A stretch of DNA of 49,502 nt from assembly GCF_019396385.1 (NCBI RefSeq), contig NZ_JAHKRN010000061.1:1-49502 (forward strand). Reading direction: 5' to 3'. The position numbers were made by a program, and so were the translations under genes. The stretch comes from Nonomuraea harbinensis (GTDB lineage: Bacteria; Actinomycetota; Actinomycetes; Streptosporangiales; Streptosporangiaceae). The notes below the pieces were generated by a model. It did no database searches and was not told the DNA's origin. It saw only the letters and a program-made list of their open reading frames with translations. This document shows positions 36,708-44,943 of the stretch, piece after piece. The first letter of the stretch is position 1; every line of letters begins with the position of its first letter.

Positions 36708-37151
36708 CTACTTTCCGGCGTACGGGGACGCCATCCGGTCGCCCAGCTCCTCCAGCACCAGCCCGAGTCCGATGCCGAGCATCCAGACGTCCTTGGCCAG
36801 ACCGATGCCCTCGGGCGTGGGCTTGAGGCTGCCTTCCTGACGCATGCCGGGAGTCTTGAGATAGAGGCCGAGCAGCCCTCCGGCGAAGGCGGTCAATGCC
36901 GCCCCGGCCAGCAGCGAAGGCACCATCGGCAGCAGCAGCGCGGCGCCGAGCGCGATCTCGCTCTTGGCCAGCAGCCTGGTGAACTCCTGCGGCTCGTGCT
37001 TCTCCAGGAAGGGGTAGACGCCGACGGCCATCCCATGGGTGCCGGCGGCGGTCCCCTCGTCGGCGCCGGCCTTGCTCAGGCCGGAGTTCAGGATGAACGC
37101 CCCCGCCGCCACGCGGGGCGGGATCTGGTGAGGACGGGCGAAGATACGCAT
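36708..37151 (-). CDS. DoxX-family membrane protein
   Basis: The 147-residue protein has four predicted membrane segments and the DoxX-like opening RPHQIPPRVAAGAFILNSGL, followed by AKSEIALGAALLLPMVPSLL and a final helix GLAKDVWMLGIGLGLVLEEL. The ATG at 37151 follows GGGAGG. It is first in a two-gene unit with the F420 oxidoreductase, which hints at a redox partner role. Function of this branch is not established. Confidence 0.85.
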   Translation of the reverse strand: MRIFARPHQIPPRVAAGAFILNSGLSKAGADEGTAAGTHGMAVGVYPFLEKHEPQEFTRLLAKSEIALGAALLLPMVPSLLAGAALTAFAGGLLGLYLKTPGMRQEGSLKPTPEGIGLAKDVWMLGIGLGLVLEELGDRMASPYAGK

Positions 37152-37292
37152 GCATGCCTCCCGACTATGCGTCGCAACACCCCCTTCCCGTGATTTTTCA
37201 CGACATCCGGGAGTCTGTCCGGTTTTGACCGTGTCTTCATTCCTCGCAGCCCTCGGCGCGAAATCGTGTCATCCCCTCGGCGGAGCGCGCAC

Positions 37293-37305
37293 TAGTGTCT
37301 ACCTG
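37293..37305 (+). promoter_or_regulatory. Candidate -10 box of leaderless tricorn gene
   Basis: TAGTGT at 37293-37298 lies six bases before the GTG start. There is no ribosome site, so the transcript is probably leaderless. No clear -35 box is seen. Confidence 0.45.
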
Positions 37306-40300
37306 TGACAACTGGCGCATACCTGAGATTCCCCCACCTGTGCGGTGACCTGGTCACCTTCGTCGCCGACGACGACGTCTGGCTCGCCCCGATCGCCGGC
37401 GGGCGCGCATGGCGGTTCACCGCCGACCGCACCCCCGTGTCGAACCCCCGTCTCTCACCCGATGGCGCCCGCATCGCCTGGACCAGCACCCGCGAGGGCG
37501 CGCCCGAGGCGTTCGCCGCCGAGCTCGACGGGCCGGAAGGCGAGCGGCTCACCCACTGGGGGAGCCCGTCGACCCAGGTGCGCGGATGGAGCGCCGACGG
37601 GCAGGTGCACGTCGTCAGCGCCGCCGGGCAGGGCGGCCGCACCAGGACGTGGGCCCACGCCGTCCCGCTCGACGGCGGCCCGGCCACCCGCCTGCCGTAC
37701 GGGTGGGTGAGCGAAGTCGCCGTCAGCCGCGACCGGGTGGTGACCGTCTCGCCCATGTGGCGCGAGCCGTCCCAGTGGAAGCGCTACCGCGGCGGCACCG
37801 CCGGCAAGATCTGGATCGACGCCGAAGGCTCCGGAGAGTTCACCCGCCTGTTCGCCGACAACCCCGCCCAGCACTGGGCCGCCATGTGGATCGGCGACAG
37901 GATCGCCTTCCTCGCCGACACCGACGGCATCGGCAACCTCTACTCGACCCTGCCCGACGGCTCCGACCCGCGCAGGCACACCGGCCACGAGGAGTTCTAC
38001 GCCCGCCACGCCACCACCGACGGCGAGCGGATCGTCTACAGCCACGCCGGTGACCTGTGGCTGCTGGAGAGCCTCGACGCCGAACCGTACCGGCTCGACA
38101 TCAAGCTCGGCGGGCCGCGCCCGGCCCGCGCCAGGCGGCCCGCGCCCGCCCGCGCCGGCGGGTTCTCCCCGGACGCGACCGGCCGCGCCAGCGCGGTCGA
38201 GATCCGCGGCACCGCCCACTGGGTGACCCACCGCGACGGCCCCGCCGGCACGCTCCGCGCCGAGCCGGGCGTCCGGGTACGGCTGCCGCGCGTGCTCGAC
38301 TCGGACGGCCGCGCCCTCTGGGTGTCCGACGCCACCGGCGAGGACGGCCTGGAGATCGGCACCCCCGGCGGTGAGATCCGCACCCTCGCCGCCGGCGAGC
38401 TCGGCCGCGTGCTCGACCTGGCCGCCTCGCCCGACGGCAAGCACGCCGCCGTCGCCACCCACGACGGCCGGCTCCTGGTCGTCGACGTCGAGACCGGCGC
38501 GCACCGCGAGCTCGACCGCACCGGCCACGGCGACATCAGCGGGCTCACGTTCTCTCCCGACTCCGCCTGGCTGGCCTGGGTGCACCCGCACCAGGAGCCG
38601 CTGTCGCAGATCAAGATGGGCCGCGTCGACGGCACCTCCACCATCGAGGTGACGCCGCTGCGCTTCGCCGACTACGACCCGGTCTTCACCCGCGACGGCA
38701 AGCACCTGGCGTTCCTGTCGGTGCGCACGTTCGACCCGGTGTACGACGCGCACGTGTTCGACCTGTCGTTCCCCGTCGGCTGCCGCCCGTACCTGGTGCC
38801 GCTGCGCGCCACCACCCCCTCCCCGTTCGACCCCAGCCTGCAGGGACGGGGCTTCAACGGCGAGGACGACCACCCGCAGGCGGAGGAGAAGAAGAAGGAC
38901 GACGCGCCGCCGCGCACCGAGGTCGACCCCGAAGGGCTCGCCTCCCGCGTGGTGCCGGTCCCGGTGCCCGCCGGCCGTTACGTCAACCTGCGCACCGCCA
39001 AGGACGCGCTGCTGTGGCTGCGGCACCCGCTCGCCGGCCGGCTCGGCGACGGCACCGAACCCGCCGGCGAGATCACGCTGGAACGCTACGACCTGAAGAA
39101 GCGCGCCAAGAGCGAGCTGGGCAAGGAGTTCCGCGCCTTCGAGGTGAGCGGCGACGGCACCCGGCTGGTGCTCAACGGCAAGAACGGCCTGCAGACCCGC
39201 TCCGCGAGCGAGGGCGACGAGGTCGTCACCATCGAGCTCGACCGGGTCGCCGTCCAGCTCGACCCCGTCGCCGAATGGCGGCAGGGCTACCGCGAGGCCG
39301 GCCGGCTCATGCGCGACCACTTCTGGCGCGCCGACATGAACGGCGTCGACTGGCAGGGCGTCCTCGACCGCTACGCGCCCCTCGCCGAGCGCATCGGTGC
39401 CTACTCGGAGCTGATCGACCTGCTCTGGGAAGTGCAGGGCGAGCTCGGCACCTCCCACGCGTACGCCATCGGCAACGGCCCCACGGTCGACCCGCGCCGC
39501 CGCCAGGGCCTGCTCGGCGCCGACCTGGCCCGCGACGAGGACGGCACCTGGCGGGTCGAGCGCGTCATCGCGGGCGAGTCGTCCGACCACGACGCGCGCT
39601 CGCCGCTGCTCGCGCCCGGCGTCGCGGTCCGCCAGGGCGACGCCCTCGTCGCCGTCAACGGCCGTCCCGTCGATCCGGTACGCGGGCCGCTCCCGCTCCT
39701 GGCGGGCACCGCGAACCAGCCGATCCAGCTGACCGTCCGCCCGGCCGCCGGCGGCGAGACCCGCAAGGTCGTGGTCACCCCGATCGCCGACGAGACCCGG
39801 CTGCGCTACCACGACTGGGTCGAGGGCCGGCGCGCGTTCGTCCGCGAGGCGTCCGGCGGGCGGCTCGGCTACCTGCACGTGCCCGACATGGTGGCGTCCG
39901 GGTGGGCGCAGTTCCACCGCGACCTGCGTACCGAGATGGCGTACGAGGGACTCGTCGTGGACGTGCGCGAGAACGGCGGCGGGCACGTGTCCGAGCTCAT
40001 CCTGGAGAAGCTGTCGCGCAAGGTCACCGGCTGGATCCGGGTCCGCGGCCACCAGCCGACGCGCTATCCCGAGGACTCCCCGCGCGGGCCCGTCGTCACG
40101 GTGACCGACGAGTTCGCCGGCTCCGACGGCGACATCGTCAGCGCCGGCATCAAGAACCGCGGCATCGGCCCCCTCGTCGGCGTCCGCACCTGGGGCGGCG
40201 TGATCGGCATCGACTCGCGCTACTCGCTGGTCGACGGCACCGTCGTCACCCAGCCGCGCTACTCGTTCTGGCTGGAAGGGCACGGCTGGGGGGTGGAGAA

Positions 40301-40454
40301 CCACGGCGTCGACCCGGACATCGAGGTCGTCATGACACCCCAGGACCGCGCGGCCGGCCGCGACCCCCAGCTGGAGAAGGCCGTGGAGCTGGCACTCTCC
40401 GCCCTGGAGGAGTGCCCAGCCGCCACCCCGCCCGACCTCCCGCCCCTGCCGTAA
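37305..40454 (+). CDS. tri: Tricorn protease homologue (S41 family)
   Basis: The 1049-residue protein has an N-terminal six- and seven-bladed propeller region (about 1-660, with recurring SPDGARIAW- and SPDSAWLAW-like blades), a core domain with His718 in LGTSHAYAIG, a PDZ domain (about 735-815) and a C-terminal S41 protease domain with the nucleophile Ser940 in DEFAGSDGD. Tricorn trims peptides released by the proteasome, which actinobacteria also have. A charged KKKDD-rich segment near residue 530 links the propellers. The start is GTG, probably leaderless. It has its own terminator. Confidence 0.93.
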   Translation: MTTGAYLRFPHLCGDLVTFVADDDVWLAPIAGGRAWRFTADRTPVSNPRLSPDGARIAWTSTREGAPEAFAAELDGPEGERLTHWGSPSTQVRGWSADGQVHVVSAAGQGGRTRTWAHAVPLDGGPATRLPYGWVSEVAVSRDRVVTVSPMWREPSQWKRYRGGTAGKIWIDAEGSGEFTRLFADNPAQHWAAMWIGDRIAFLADTDGIGNLYSTLPDGSDPRRHTGHEEFYARHATTDGERIVYSHAGDLWLLESLDAEPYRLDIKLGGPRPARARRPAPARAGGFSPDATGRASAVEIRGTAHWVTHRDGPAGTLRAEPGVRVRLPRVLDSDGRALWVSDATGEDGLEIGTPGGEIRTLAAGELGRVLDLAASPDGKHAAVATHDGRLLVVDVETGAHRELDRTGHGDISGLTFSPDSAWLAWVHPHQEPLSQIKMGRVDGTSTIEVTPLRFADYDPVFTRDGKHLAFLSVRTFDPVYDAHVFDLSFPVGCRPYLVPLRATTPSPFDPSLQGRGFNGEDDHPQAEEKKKDDAPPRTEVDPEGLASRVVPVPVPAGRYVNLRTAKDALLWLRHPLAGRLGDGTEPAGEITLERYDLKKRAKSELGKEFRAFEVSGDGTRLVLNGKNGLQTRSASEGDEVVTIELDRVAVQLDPVAEWRQGYREAGRLMRDHFWRADMNGVDWQGVLDRYAPLAERIGAYSELIDLLWEVQGELGTSHAYAIGNGPTVDPRRRQGLLGADLARDEDGTWRVERVIAGESSDHDARSPLLAPGVAVRQGDALVAVNGRPVDPVRGPLPLLAGTANQPIQLTVRPAAGGETRKVVVTPIADETRLRYHDWVEGRRAFVREASGGRLGYLHVPDMVASGWAQFHRDLRTEMAYEGLVVDVRENGGGHVSELILEKLSRKVTGWIRVRGHQPTRYPEDSPRGPVVTVTDEFAGSDGDIVSAGIKNRGIGPLVGVRTWGGVIGIDSRYSLVDGTVVTQPRYSFWLEGHGWGVENHGVDPDIEVVMTPQDRAAGRDPQLEKAVELALSALEECPAATPPDLPPLP

Positions 40455-40462
40455 CGACCCCG

Positions 40463-40494
40463 GGGGACGGCTCCTCGTCCGGAGAGCCGTCCCC
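40463..40494. terminator. Bidirectional terminator between tricorn and PatB genes
   Basis: GGGGACGGCTC pairs perfectly with GAGCCGTCCCC across a ten-base loop, between two convergent stop codons. Confidence 0.82.
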
Positions 40495-40500
40495 GCCCGA

Positions 40501-41613
40501 TCAGGGCGTCACGGTGGCGATCCTCCGCAGGATCTCGGCGAGAACGGGCTCGGAGGTGGCGAAGTTCAGCCGGACGAACGTCTCGCCGCCCGGCCCGAAC
40601 ACGGCGCCGTCGCTGAGGAGGACCTTCGCCTCCCGCTCCAGCTGCTCCGCCACCCCGGGACGGCCGTAGTCGAGCCATGCCAGGTAGGTGGCCTCCGGCA
40701 CGCGGTACGTGACGCCCGCGGGCAGGTGTTCGGCGATGGCGCGCCGGTTCCGGTCGAGCAGCGCGACCGTGTCCGCCAGCCAGGCGTCACCGTGCCGCCA
40801 GGCGGCGACGGTCGCCTCCACGCCGAACACGTTCGCCGAGCCGAAGAGGAACGGCGGCTGGGCGTCCAGCGCCCCGCGCAGCCCGGGGGAGCCGAGGTGC
40901 GCCACCGAGCAGCGGATCCCGCCCAGGTTGAACGCCTTGGTGGCCGAGGTCAGGGTGACCGTCCGGTCAGGCAGGATCGTGCCGAACGGGATGTGCCGGT
41001 TCGGCTCGTACACCAGGTCCGCGTGGATCTCGTCGGAGATGACCAGCAGATCGTGCCGTTCGGCCAGCTCGGCGAGCTCCTCCAGCTCGGCCCGGGTGAA
41101 GACGCGGCCGGTCGGGTTCTGCGGGTTGACCAGCAGCAGCACCTTGCACCCGGACAGGTCGGGGATCTCGGCGCGCCACGAGTCGCCGTCCGGCACGAGC
41201 CGGATGGGCCGCAGCGGCCGGTCCATGGTCTCCAGCGTGCCGAGGAACGGGTGATAGGCGGGGGTGTGCAGCGCCACCCCGTCTCCCGGAGCCGTCCACA
41301 CGTGCAGCAGCACCTGCAGGGCCTGGTTGATGTCGGAGTAGGAGCGGACCAGGCCCGGATCGGGCTCCCACCCGTATCGGGCGGCCATCCGCTCCGCGAA
41401 CGCCTCGGCGAGCGGCCCGCCCTGGGGGCTGTCGAGCCACGAGGGATAGCCGAGGTCGCCTTCCGCCCGGCGGCGCAGCGCCTCGACCACCTCGGGAGCG
41501 GACGGCAGGTCCATGTCGGCCACCCACGCGGGGATGACCCCCGGGTCAGCCTTCGCCCACTTCAGCCCGTCGTTGCGTGCTTTGAACGCTTCACCCACGA
41601 ATGTGTCGCTCAC
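40501..41613 (-). CDS. PatB/MalY-type PLP-dependent aminotransferase / C-S lyase
   Basis: The 370-residue fold-type I enzyme has VIPAWVADMDLPSAPEV near the N terminus, NPQNPTGRVFTRAEL, ISDEIHADLVY and the PLP-binding Lys in SATKAFNLGGIR. These are typical of the MalY/PatB group, which cleaves cystathionine or Cys conjugates (beta C-S lyase) and is often annotated as an aminotransferase. The start is a GTG. It appears to be a single-gene unit; the next gene on this strand ends 35 bases away upstream. Confidence 0.9.
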   Translation of the reverse strand: MSDTFVGEAFKARNDGLKWAKADPGVIPAWVADMDLPSAPEVVEALRRRAEGDLGYPSWLDSPQGGPLAEAFAERMAARYGWEPDPGLVRSYSDINQALQVLLHVWTAPGDGVALHTPAYHPFLGTLETMDRPLRPIRLVPDGDSWRAEIPDLSGCKVLLLVNPQNPTGRVFTRAELEELAELAERHDLLVISDEIHADLVYEPNRHIPFGTILPDRTVTLTSATKAFNLGGIRCSVAHLGSPGLRGALDAQPPFLFGSANVFGVEATVAAWRHGDAWLADTVALLDRNRRAIAEHLPAGVTYRVPEATYLAWLDYGRPGVAEQLEREAKVLLSDGAVFGPGGETFVRLNFATSEPVLAEILRRIATVTP

Positions 41614-41647
41614 CCAGACATTCTAGGAATGTCGGCCTTCGTACGGA

Positions 41648-42055
41648 TCAGCCGCCGGCCAGCGACCGCCACAGCCGGTCCGTACGATCACGCCGCCCCC
41701 ACGCGATCACCCCGCTCACCACGAGCAGGACCAGCGGCAGCGCCACAGGCCCGCCGCTCACGAACGCCTCGGTCAGCACGGCACCGGCCATCAGCCCGGC
41801 GCCCGCCAGCGCGGCCGTTCCGGCCAGCGGGGGCGCCAGCAGGCACACCGCCACCGCGACCTCCAGCACCGCGACCAGGTAGCGGAACCAGTCGCCCCAC
41901 CCGATCGCCTCGAACGTGGACACCGACGGCTCCGCTCCGGTGAACTTGCCCATCGCCGCCATCAGCAGCATGCCGGCCATGACCACCTGGAGCACCCACA
42001 GGCCGGCCCCGGCCAGCCGACGCCCGGCACTCGGCCTCGTCTCGATCTTCTCCAT
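41648..42055 (-). CDS. Small DoxX-like membrane protein
   Basis: The 135-residue protein has four membrane segments with the DoxX pattern: first helix AGLWVLQVVMAGMLLMAAMG followed by KFTG, a SVSTFEAIGWGDWFRYLVAV stretch with the conserved aromatic residues, and EVAVAVCLLAPPLAG. It starts at ATG 42055. It is distinct in sequence from the other DoxX protein. Role unknown; possibly co-transcribed with the PatB gene, whose start lies 34 bases on. Confidence 0.78.
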   Translation of the reverse strand: MEKIETRPSAGRRLAGAGLWVLQVVMAGMLLMAAMGKFTGAEPSVSTFEAIGWGDWFRYLVAVLEVAVAVCLLAPPLAGTAALAGAGLMAGAVLTEAFVSGGPVALPLVLLVVSGVIAWGRRDRTDRLWRSLAGG

Positions 42056-42261
42056 GCCGCCGAGGTTATGGACTGCGATCAACCGCCGGAATACGGCTGG
42101 TTACCGGACAAGGGTGGAGGTAGGTGCACTTGCCCGGAGAAGCGCCGTGTGCGACGGAACCATGGAACCCAGGCAGCCGGAGAGGCGCCCGCCGGACAGG
42201 ACGCACGTGGAGAGGAGGACGGCGGCCATCGGCGGGCTGGTGCGCGAGAGCCGGTGAGGAG

Positions 42262-42286
42262 CGCGGTGCGGCACGGCCGCACCGCG
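42262..42286 (-). terminator. lexA terminator
   Basis: CGCGGTGCGGC pairs perfectly with GCCGCACCGCG around a three-base loop, 17 bases past the lexA stop on the minus strand. Confidence 0.8.
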
Positions 42287-42303
42287 TCTCACGCGGCGAG
42301 GGG

Positions 42304-43011
42304 TCAGAGGCGGCGCAGGACCGCCACGACCTTGCCCAGGACGCTGGCCTCGTCGCCGGGGATGGGCTCGTAGTTGTCGTTGTGCGGCACCAGCCAGACG
42401 TGGCCGTCCTTGCGCTTGAAGGTCTTGACCGTGGCCTCGCCCTCGATCATCGCGGCCACGATGTCGCCGCTCTCGGCGACCGGCTGCTGGCGGACCACGA
42501 CCCAGTCGCCGTCGGCGATCGCGGCGTCGATCATCGAGTCACCGGTGACCTGCAGGAGGAAGAGCGTGCCCTCGCCGACCAGCTGCTTGGGAAGCGCGAA
42601 GACGTCCTCGACGCTCTCCTCGGCCAGAATCGGGCCACCGGCGGCGATGCGGCCGACCAGCGGGACGTAGGCGGCGGTGGGCCTGTTGACGGGGGCGTCG
42701 TCGGTGGCGGTGTCGGGGTCGACCCACAGCACCGGCTCACCCGGCAGCCGCACCTCCAGCGCGCGCGGGCGGTGGGGGTCTCGCCGCAGATAGCCCTTGC
42801 GCTGCAAAGCCGTCAACTGGTGCGACACGCTGGACGTGCTGGTCAACTGGACGGCCTCGCCGATCTCGCGCATGGACGGCGGATAGCCGCGCTGCTGCAC
42901 CGAGTCGCGGATCACCTCGAGGATCTTGCGTTGCCTGGGGGTCAGCCCCAGTGAGTCACGCCTTCGCACCGCGAGGTCACTGACCCCATTGGCGTCATCC
43001 CGCTCGCTCAT
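42304..43011 (-). CDS. lexA: LexA SOS repressor
   Basis: The 235-residue protein has the winged-helix DNA-binding domain (LTPRQRKILEVI, GYPPSMREIGEAV, TSTSSVSHQL) and the S24 self-cleavage domain. The cut site is Ala124-Gly125 in RIAAGGPI, with catalytic Ser159 (TGDSM) and Lys196 (VKTF). RecA filaments trigger its autocleavage during DNA damage. The ATG at 43011 follows GGAGGAGAGG. A near-consensus actinobacterial SOS box lies 100 bases upstream, so lexA is probably autoregulated. Confidence 0.97.
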   Translation of the reverse strand: MSERDDANGVSDLAVRRRDSLGLTPRQRKILEVIRDSVQQRGYPPSMREIGEAVQLTSTSSVSHQLTALQRKGYLRRDPHRPRALEVRLPGEPVLWVDPDTATDDAPVNRPTAAYVPLVGRIAAGGPILAEESVEDVFALPKQLVGEGTLFLLQVTGDSMIDAAIADGDWVVVRQQPVAESGDIVAAMIEGEATVKTFKRKDGHVWLVPHNDNYEPIPGDEASVLGKVVAVLRRL

Positions 43012-43110
43012 GCCTCTCCTCCTCGCCCGGCAACCCGCCCCGCGGGCGAGGCTCCCGGTCCGTGGTCCTGATGTCGCACACAGCGACCGTATCTCTGTTG
43101 AAGATCATCT

Positions 43111-43126
43111 TCAAACAGTTGTTCGA
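43111..43126. promoter_or_regulatory. SOS (LexA) box
   Basis: TCAAACAGTTGTTCGA differs at one base from the actinobacterial SOS pattern TCGAAC-N4-GTTCGA. It lies between lexA (start 100 bases away) and the divergent LysM-like gene (192 bases away), so it may control both. Confidence 0.72.
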
Positions 43127-43179
43127 GTCTTCCTCGAAAATGTCGGCAGTGTGGTGTAGAACATCGTACGGGAGTTCGA

Positions 43180-43195
43180 TCGACACCGTGTTCGA
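43180..43195. promoter_or_regulatory. Weak second SOS-like box
   Basis: TCGACACCGTGTTCGA has a full right half-site (GTGTTCGA) but three mismatches on the left. It is closer to the divergent gene. It may be a low-affinity site or chance. Confidence 0.3.
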
Positions 43196-43317
43196 TTTGC
43201 CGATCTTTCTACGGCCGTTTCCGGGGGCCACGACGGCGGGAGGTCCATCATGCGAACGACCAGACGGAGCCACCGCGCAGCGGGCTCACCCACGGGCCGC
43301 ATCCACGGGATGCTCTG

Positions 43318-44616
43318 ATGGCGGATCCGACCGGCGACCACGGCAAGCGCCTCACCCTCATCGTCGACGCCACCCAGGAGGGGAGCCCTCAAGAGCGCCG
43401 CCCTCGCCCCGAAGCGCCCAGGCGGAAGAACGACGGCGGAGCGGGCCCTCGATCGCGATGGGCCGCCGACGGCAAGCGCCCCCACCTGTACCTCGTCCCC
43501 CCAGCCCGCCCCGACTCGGACACCGGCCCTGGCAGGTGGGGGAGAAGCGACGGCGGGCCCGTCCGAGGGGGAGAGCACGCCCCCGGAAACGGTCAGGTCG
43601 TCAACGGCGGGTCCGTCCGAGAGCGAGCGCCCGGAGCCGGTCAGGTCGTCAACGGCGGGCGCCAGGCGGCGGGCGAGCGGCGGGTCGTGGAGCGGCGCCG
43701 GAGGCAGGGTGCGCCGGAAAGGCGCCTGACGGACGACGGCCCTCTGCGGCGTTCCGGCCTCACCGGCGAAGACGGGCTCGGCGACGGTCGCGCTGAGAGG
43801 TCGCCGGTGTCCCCGGCCCGAGTGCGGGGGCTCCGGCGGGACGGGGCGTCGATGGTACCCAAGGGGAGTGCGCGCGCAGCGCAGGGGGAGCGGGCCCCGG
43901 CGGACCTGCAATCGAGGCGCCGGACGCGTAAGGGGGACGGCGCGAACGCAGCGGACGCGGTGCGGGCGCGTCGCCGCGTCGTCGTGCCCGGGACTCCAGC
44001 GCAGCTCGGCCGGCCGAGGGTGGGCTGGTTCCCGAGGTTCGCGCGGATCGACAGGGCCGGTCGCGTTACGCAGATTGACAGGGCTGGTCGCGCCACACAG
44101 GCCGACAGGGCTGGTCGCGCCACGCAGGTCGGCAGGACCGGCGGCACCACGCAGGCCGACGGGGTGGGCCGCTCCGCGGGGGCCGGCAGGGTGGGCCGCT
44201 CCGCGGGGGCCGACAGTGGACGGCGTGCGCGGGCGGGGAAGAGGCTGCGGGGTGGCGCGGCCGAGACCGCGCCGGTGCGGTTGACGCGGCGGGGCCGCGC
44301 GGCGCTGGTGCTGGTCATGGCGCTGCTGTCGCTGGGCGGGTTCTGGCTCGGCACCAGGACGGCCGGCCACGCAGGGGTCGAGCGCTCGCCGGGCGCCGTC
44401 GGCCTGTCGTGGGCGCAGGTGCGTGAAGGTGACGACCTGTGGGGCGTCGCCGGCCCGCCGTGGGTACAGGTGCGTGAAGGCGCCAGCCCGAGAAGCGCCG
44501 TCGGCCTGTCGTGGGCGCAGGTGCGTGAAGGTGACAACCTGTGGAGCGTCGCCGGCTTACCGTGGGCGCAGGTGCGTGAAGGCCACAGCCTGAGGAGCGT
44601 TGCCGGCCTGTCGTAG
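43318..44616 (+). CDS. Truncated LysM-like membrane protein with multiple tandem repeats
   Basis: Genes between lexA and nrdR in actinomycetes usually code for a membrane-anchored LysM (peptidoglycan-binding) protein. This 432-residue product fits that position: an Arg/Pro/Gly-rich cytoplasmic region, a membrane helix at about 329-350 (RLTRRGRAALVLVMALL), then VREGDDLWGVA, which matches the first half of LysM (VxxGDTLWSIA). The half-motif is repeated four times as 17-residue units, and a fifth copy is cut by TAG where the others have TGG. The same frame continues 58 codons past the stop. The N-terminal region holds two other repeat families. Likely a decaying gene; a short secreted or read-through form is possible. 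Confidence 0.65.
   Translation: MADPTGDHGKRLTLIVDATQEGSPQERRPRPEAPRRKNDGGAGPRSRWAADGKRPHLYLVPPARPDSDTGPGRWGRSDGGPVRGGEHAPGNGQVVNGGSVRERAPGAGQVVNGGRQAAGERRVVERRRRQGAPERRLTDDGPLRRSGLTGEDGLGDGRAERSPVSPARVRGLRRDGASMVPKGSARAAQGERAPADLQSRRRTRKGDGANAADAVRARRRVVVPGTPAQLGRPRVGWFPRFARIDRAGRVTQIDRAGRATQADRAGRATQVGRTGGTTQADGVGRSAGAGRVGRSAGADSGRRARAGKRLRGGAAETAPVRLTRRGRAALVLVMALLSLGGFWLGTRTAGHAGVERSPGAVGLSWAQVREGDDLWGVAGPPWVQVREGASPRSAVGLSWAQVREGDNLWSVAGLPWAQVREGHSLRSVAGLS
43591..43659 (+). repeat. Exact 21-bp direct repeat
   Basis: Two identical 21-base copies (43591-43611 and 43639-43659), each coding for GQVVNGG, lie 48 bases apart, an in-frame spacing, inside the LysM-like gene. Confidence 0.85.
44047..44208 (+). 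repeat. Six 27-bp tandem repeats (nine residues each)
   Basis: Units start at 44047, 44074, 44101, 44128, 44155 and 44182, coding for IDRAGRVTQ, IDRAGRATQ, ADRAGRATQ, VGRTGGTTQ, ADGVGRSAG and AGRVGRSAG, with a partial seventh. Neighbouring units are most alike, as expected from slippage. Confidence 0.88.
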
Positions 44617-44655
44617 GCACAGGTGCGTGAAGTCGACAACCTGGGCGGCGCCGGC
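44401..44655 (+). repeat. Five 51-bp tandem repeats of a LysM half-motif
   Basis: Units start at 44401, 44452, 44503, 44554 and 44605. The first and third differ at only two of 51 bases, and the second and fourth resemble each other, showing a 102-base duplication of a pair. Each unit codes for about G-L-S-W-A-Q-V-R-E-G-D-N-L-W-S-V-A. The fifth has TAG in place of TGG. Confidence 0.9.
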
Positions 44656-44793
44656 GTCCACCCCGGCGAGGACCTAGGCGCCGTCGCGGACGAGGCCAAG
44701 CGGTTCGACGGGCTGACGAGTCCGCCCAGACGGACGGGCACCCGCCTCCACGGCCCCGATGGCGTCGGCACCCCTTTACACCAGGGACAATAG
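44617..44793 (+). pseudogene. In-frame tail of the LysM-like gene beyond the premature stop
   Basis: Reading on after TAG (44614-44616) gives 58 codons to the next TAG at 44791-44793, with no other stop. The tail starts AQVREVDNLGGAG, continuing the repeat, then has VHPGEDLGAVADEAKRFDG, which looks like a LysM remnant, and ends in a Pro/Arg-rich stretch. It supports a nonsense mutation in a once longer gene of about 491 residues. Confidence 0.55.
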
Positions 44794-44832
44794 GTGACCG
44801 TGCGATGCCCGCGAGCCTCCTGTGAACAAACA

Positions 44833-44844
44833 TCACGTACGTGA
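44833..44844. promoter_or_regulatory. TCACGTACGTGA palindrome
   Basis: A perfect 12-base palindrome in the 328-base space between the LysM-like gene and nrdR. The rest of that space holds a short GGCCGGG/CCCGGCC hairpin at 44922-44939, the nrdR promoter region, and no recognisable gene. The binding factor is unknown. Confidence 0.35.
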
Positions 44845-44943
44845 CGCGTACCAACAAAAGTGACACGTCCCGGACGACACGCCGAGGCGGGGCGGGGACG
44901 CGGGGGCTGATCAGCGACTTCGGCCGGGCGGGCCCGGCCAACT

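Noticed and set aside
37455..40304. A 949-codon frame antisense to the tricorn gene
   Set aside because: Shadow of GC-rich coding; the plus-strand propeller, PDZ and S41 motifs are unmistakable.
42164..42259. A 31-codon plus-strand ORF (MEPRQPERRPPDRTHVERRT...) downstream of lexA
   Set aside because: No ribosome site at a proper distance and no recognised family; it runs into the lexA terminator region. It cannot be excluded as a small protein, but support is too weak.
43111..44370. Minus-strand frame of 419 codons opposite the LysM-like gene
   Set aside because: It covers the SOS box and lexA-upstream region, is Pro/Arg/Ala-rich, and its repeats mirror those of the plus-strand gene.
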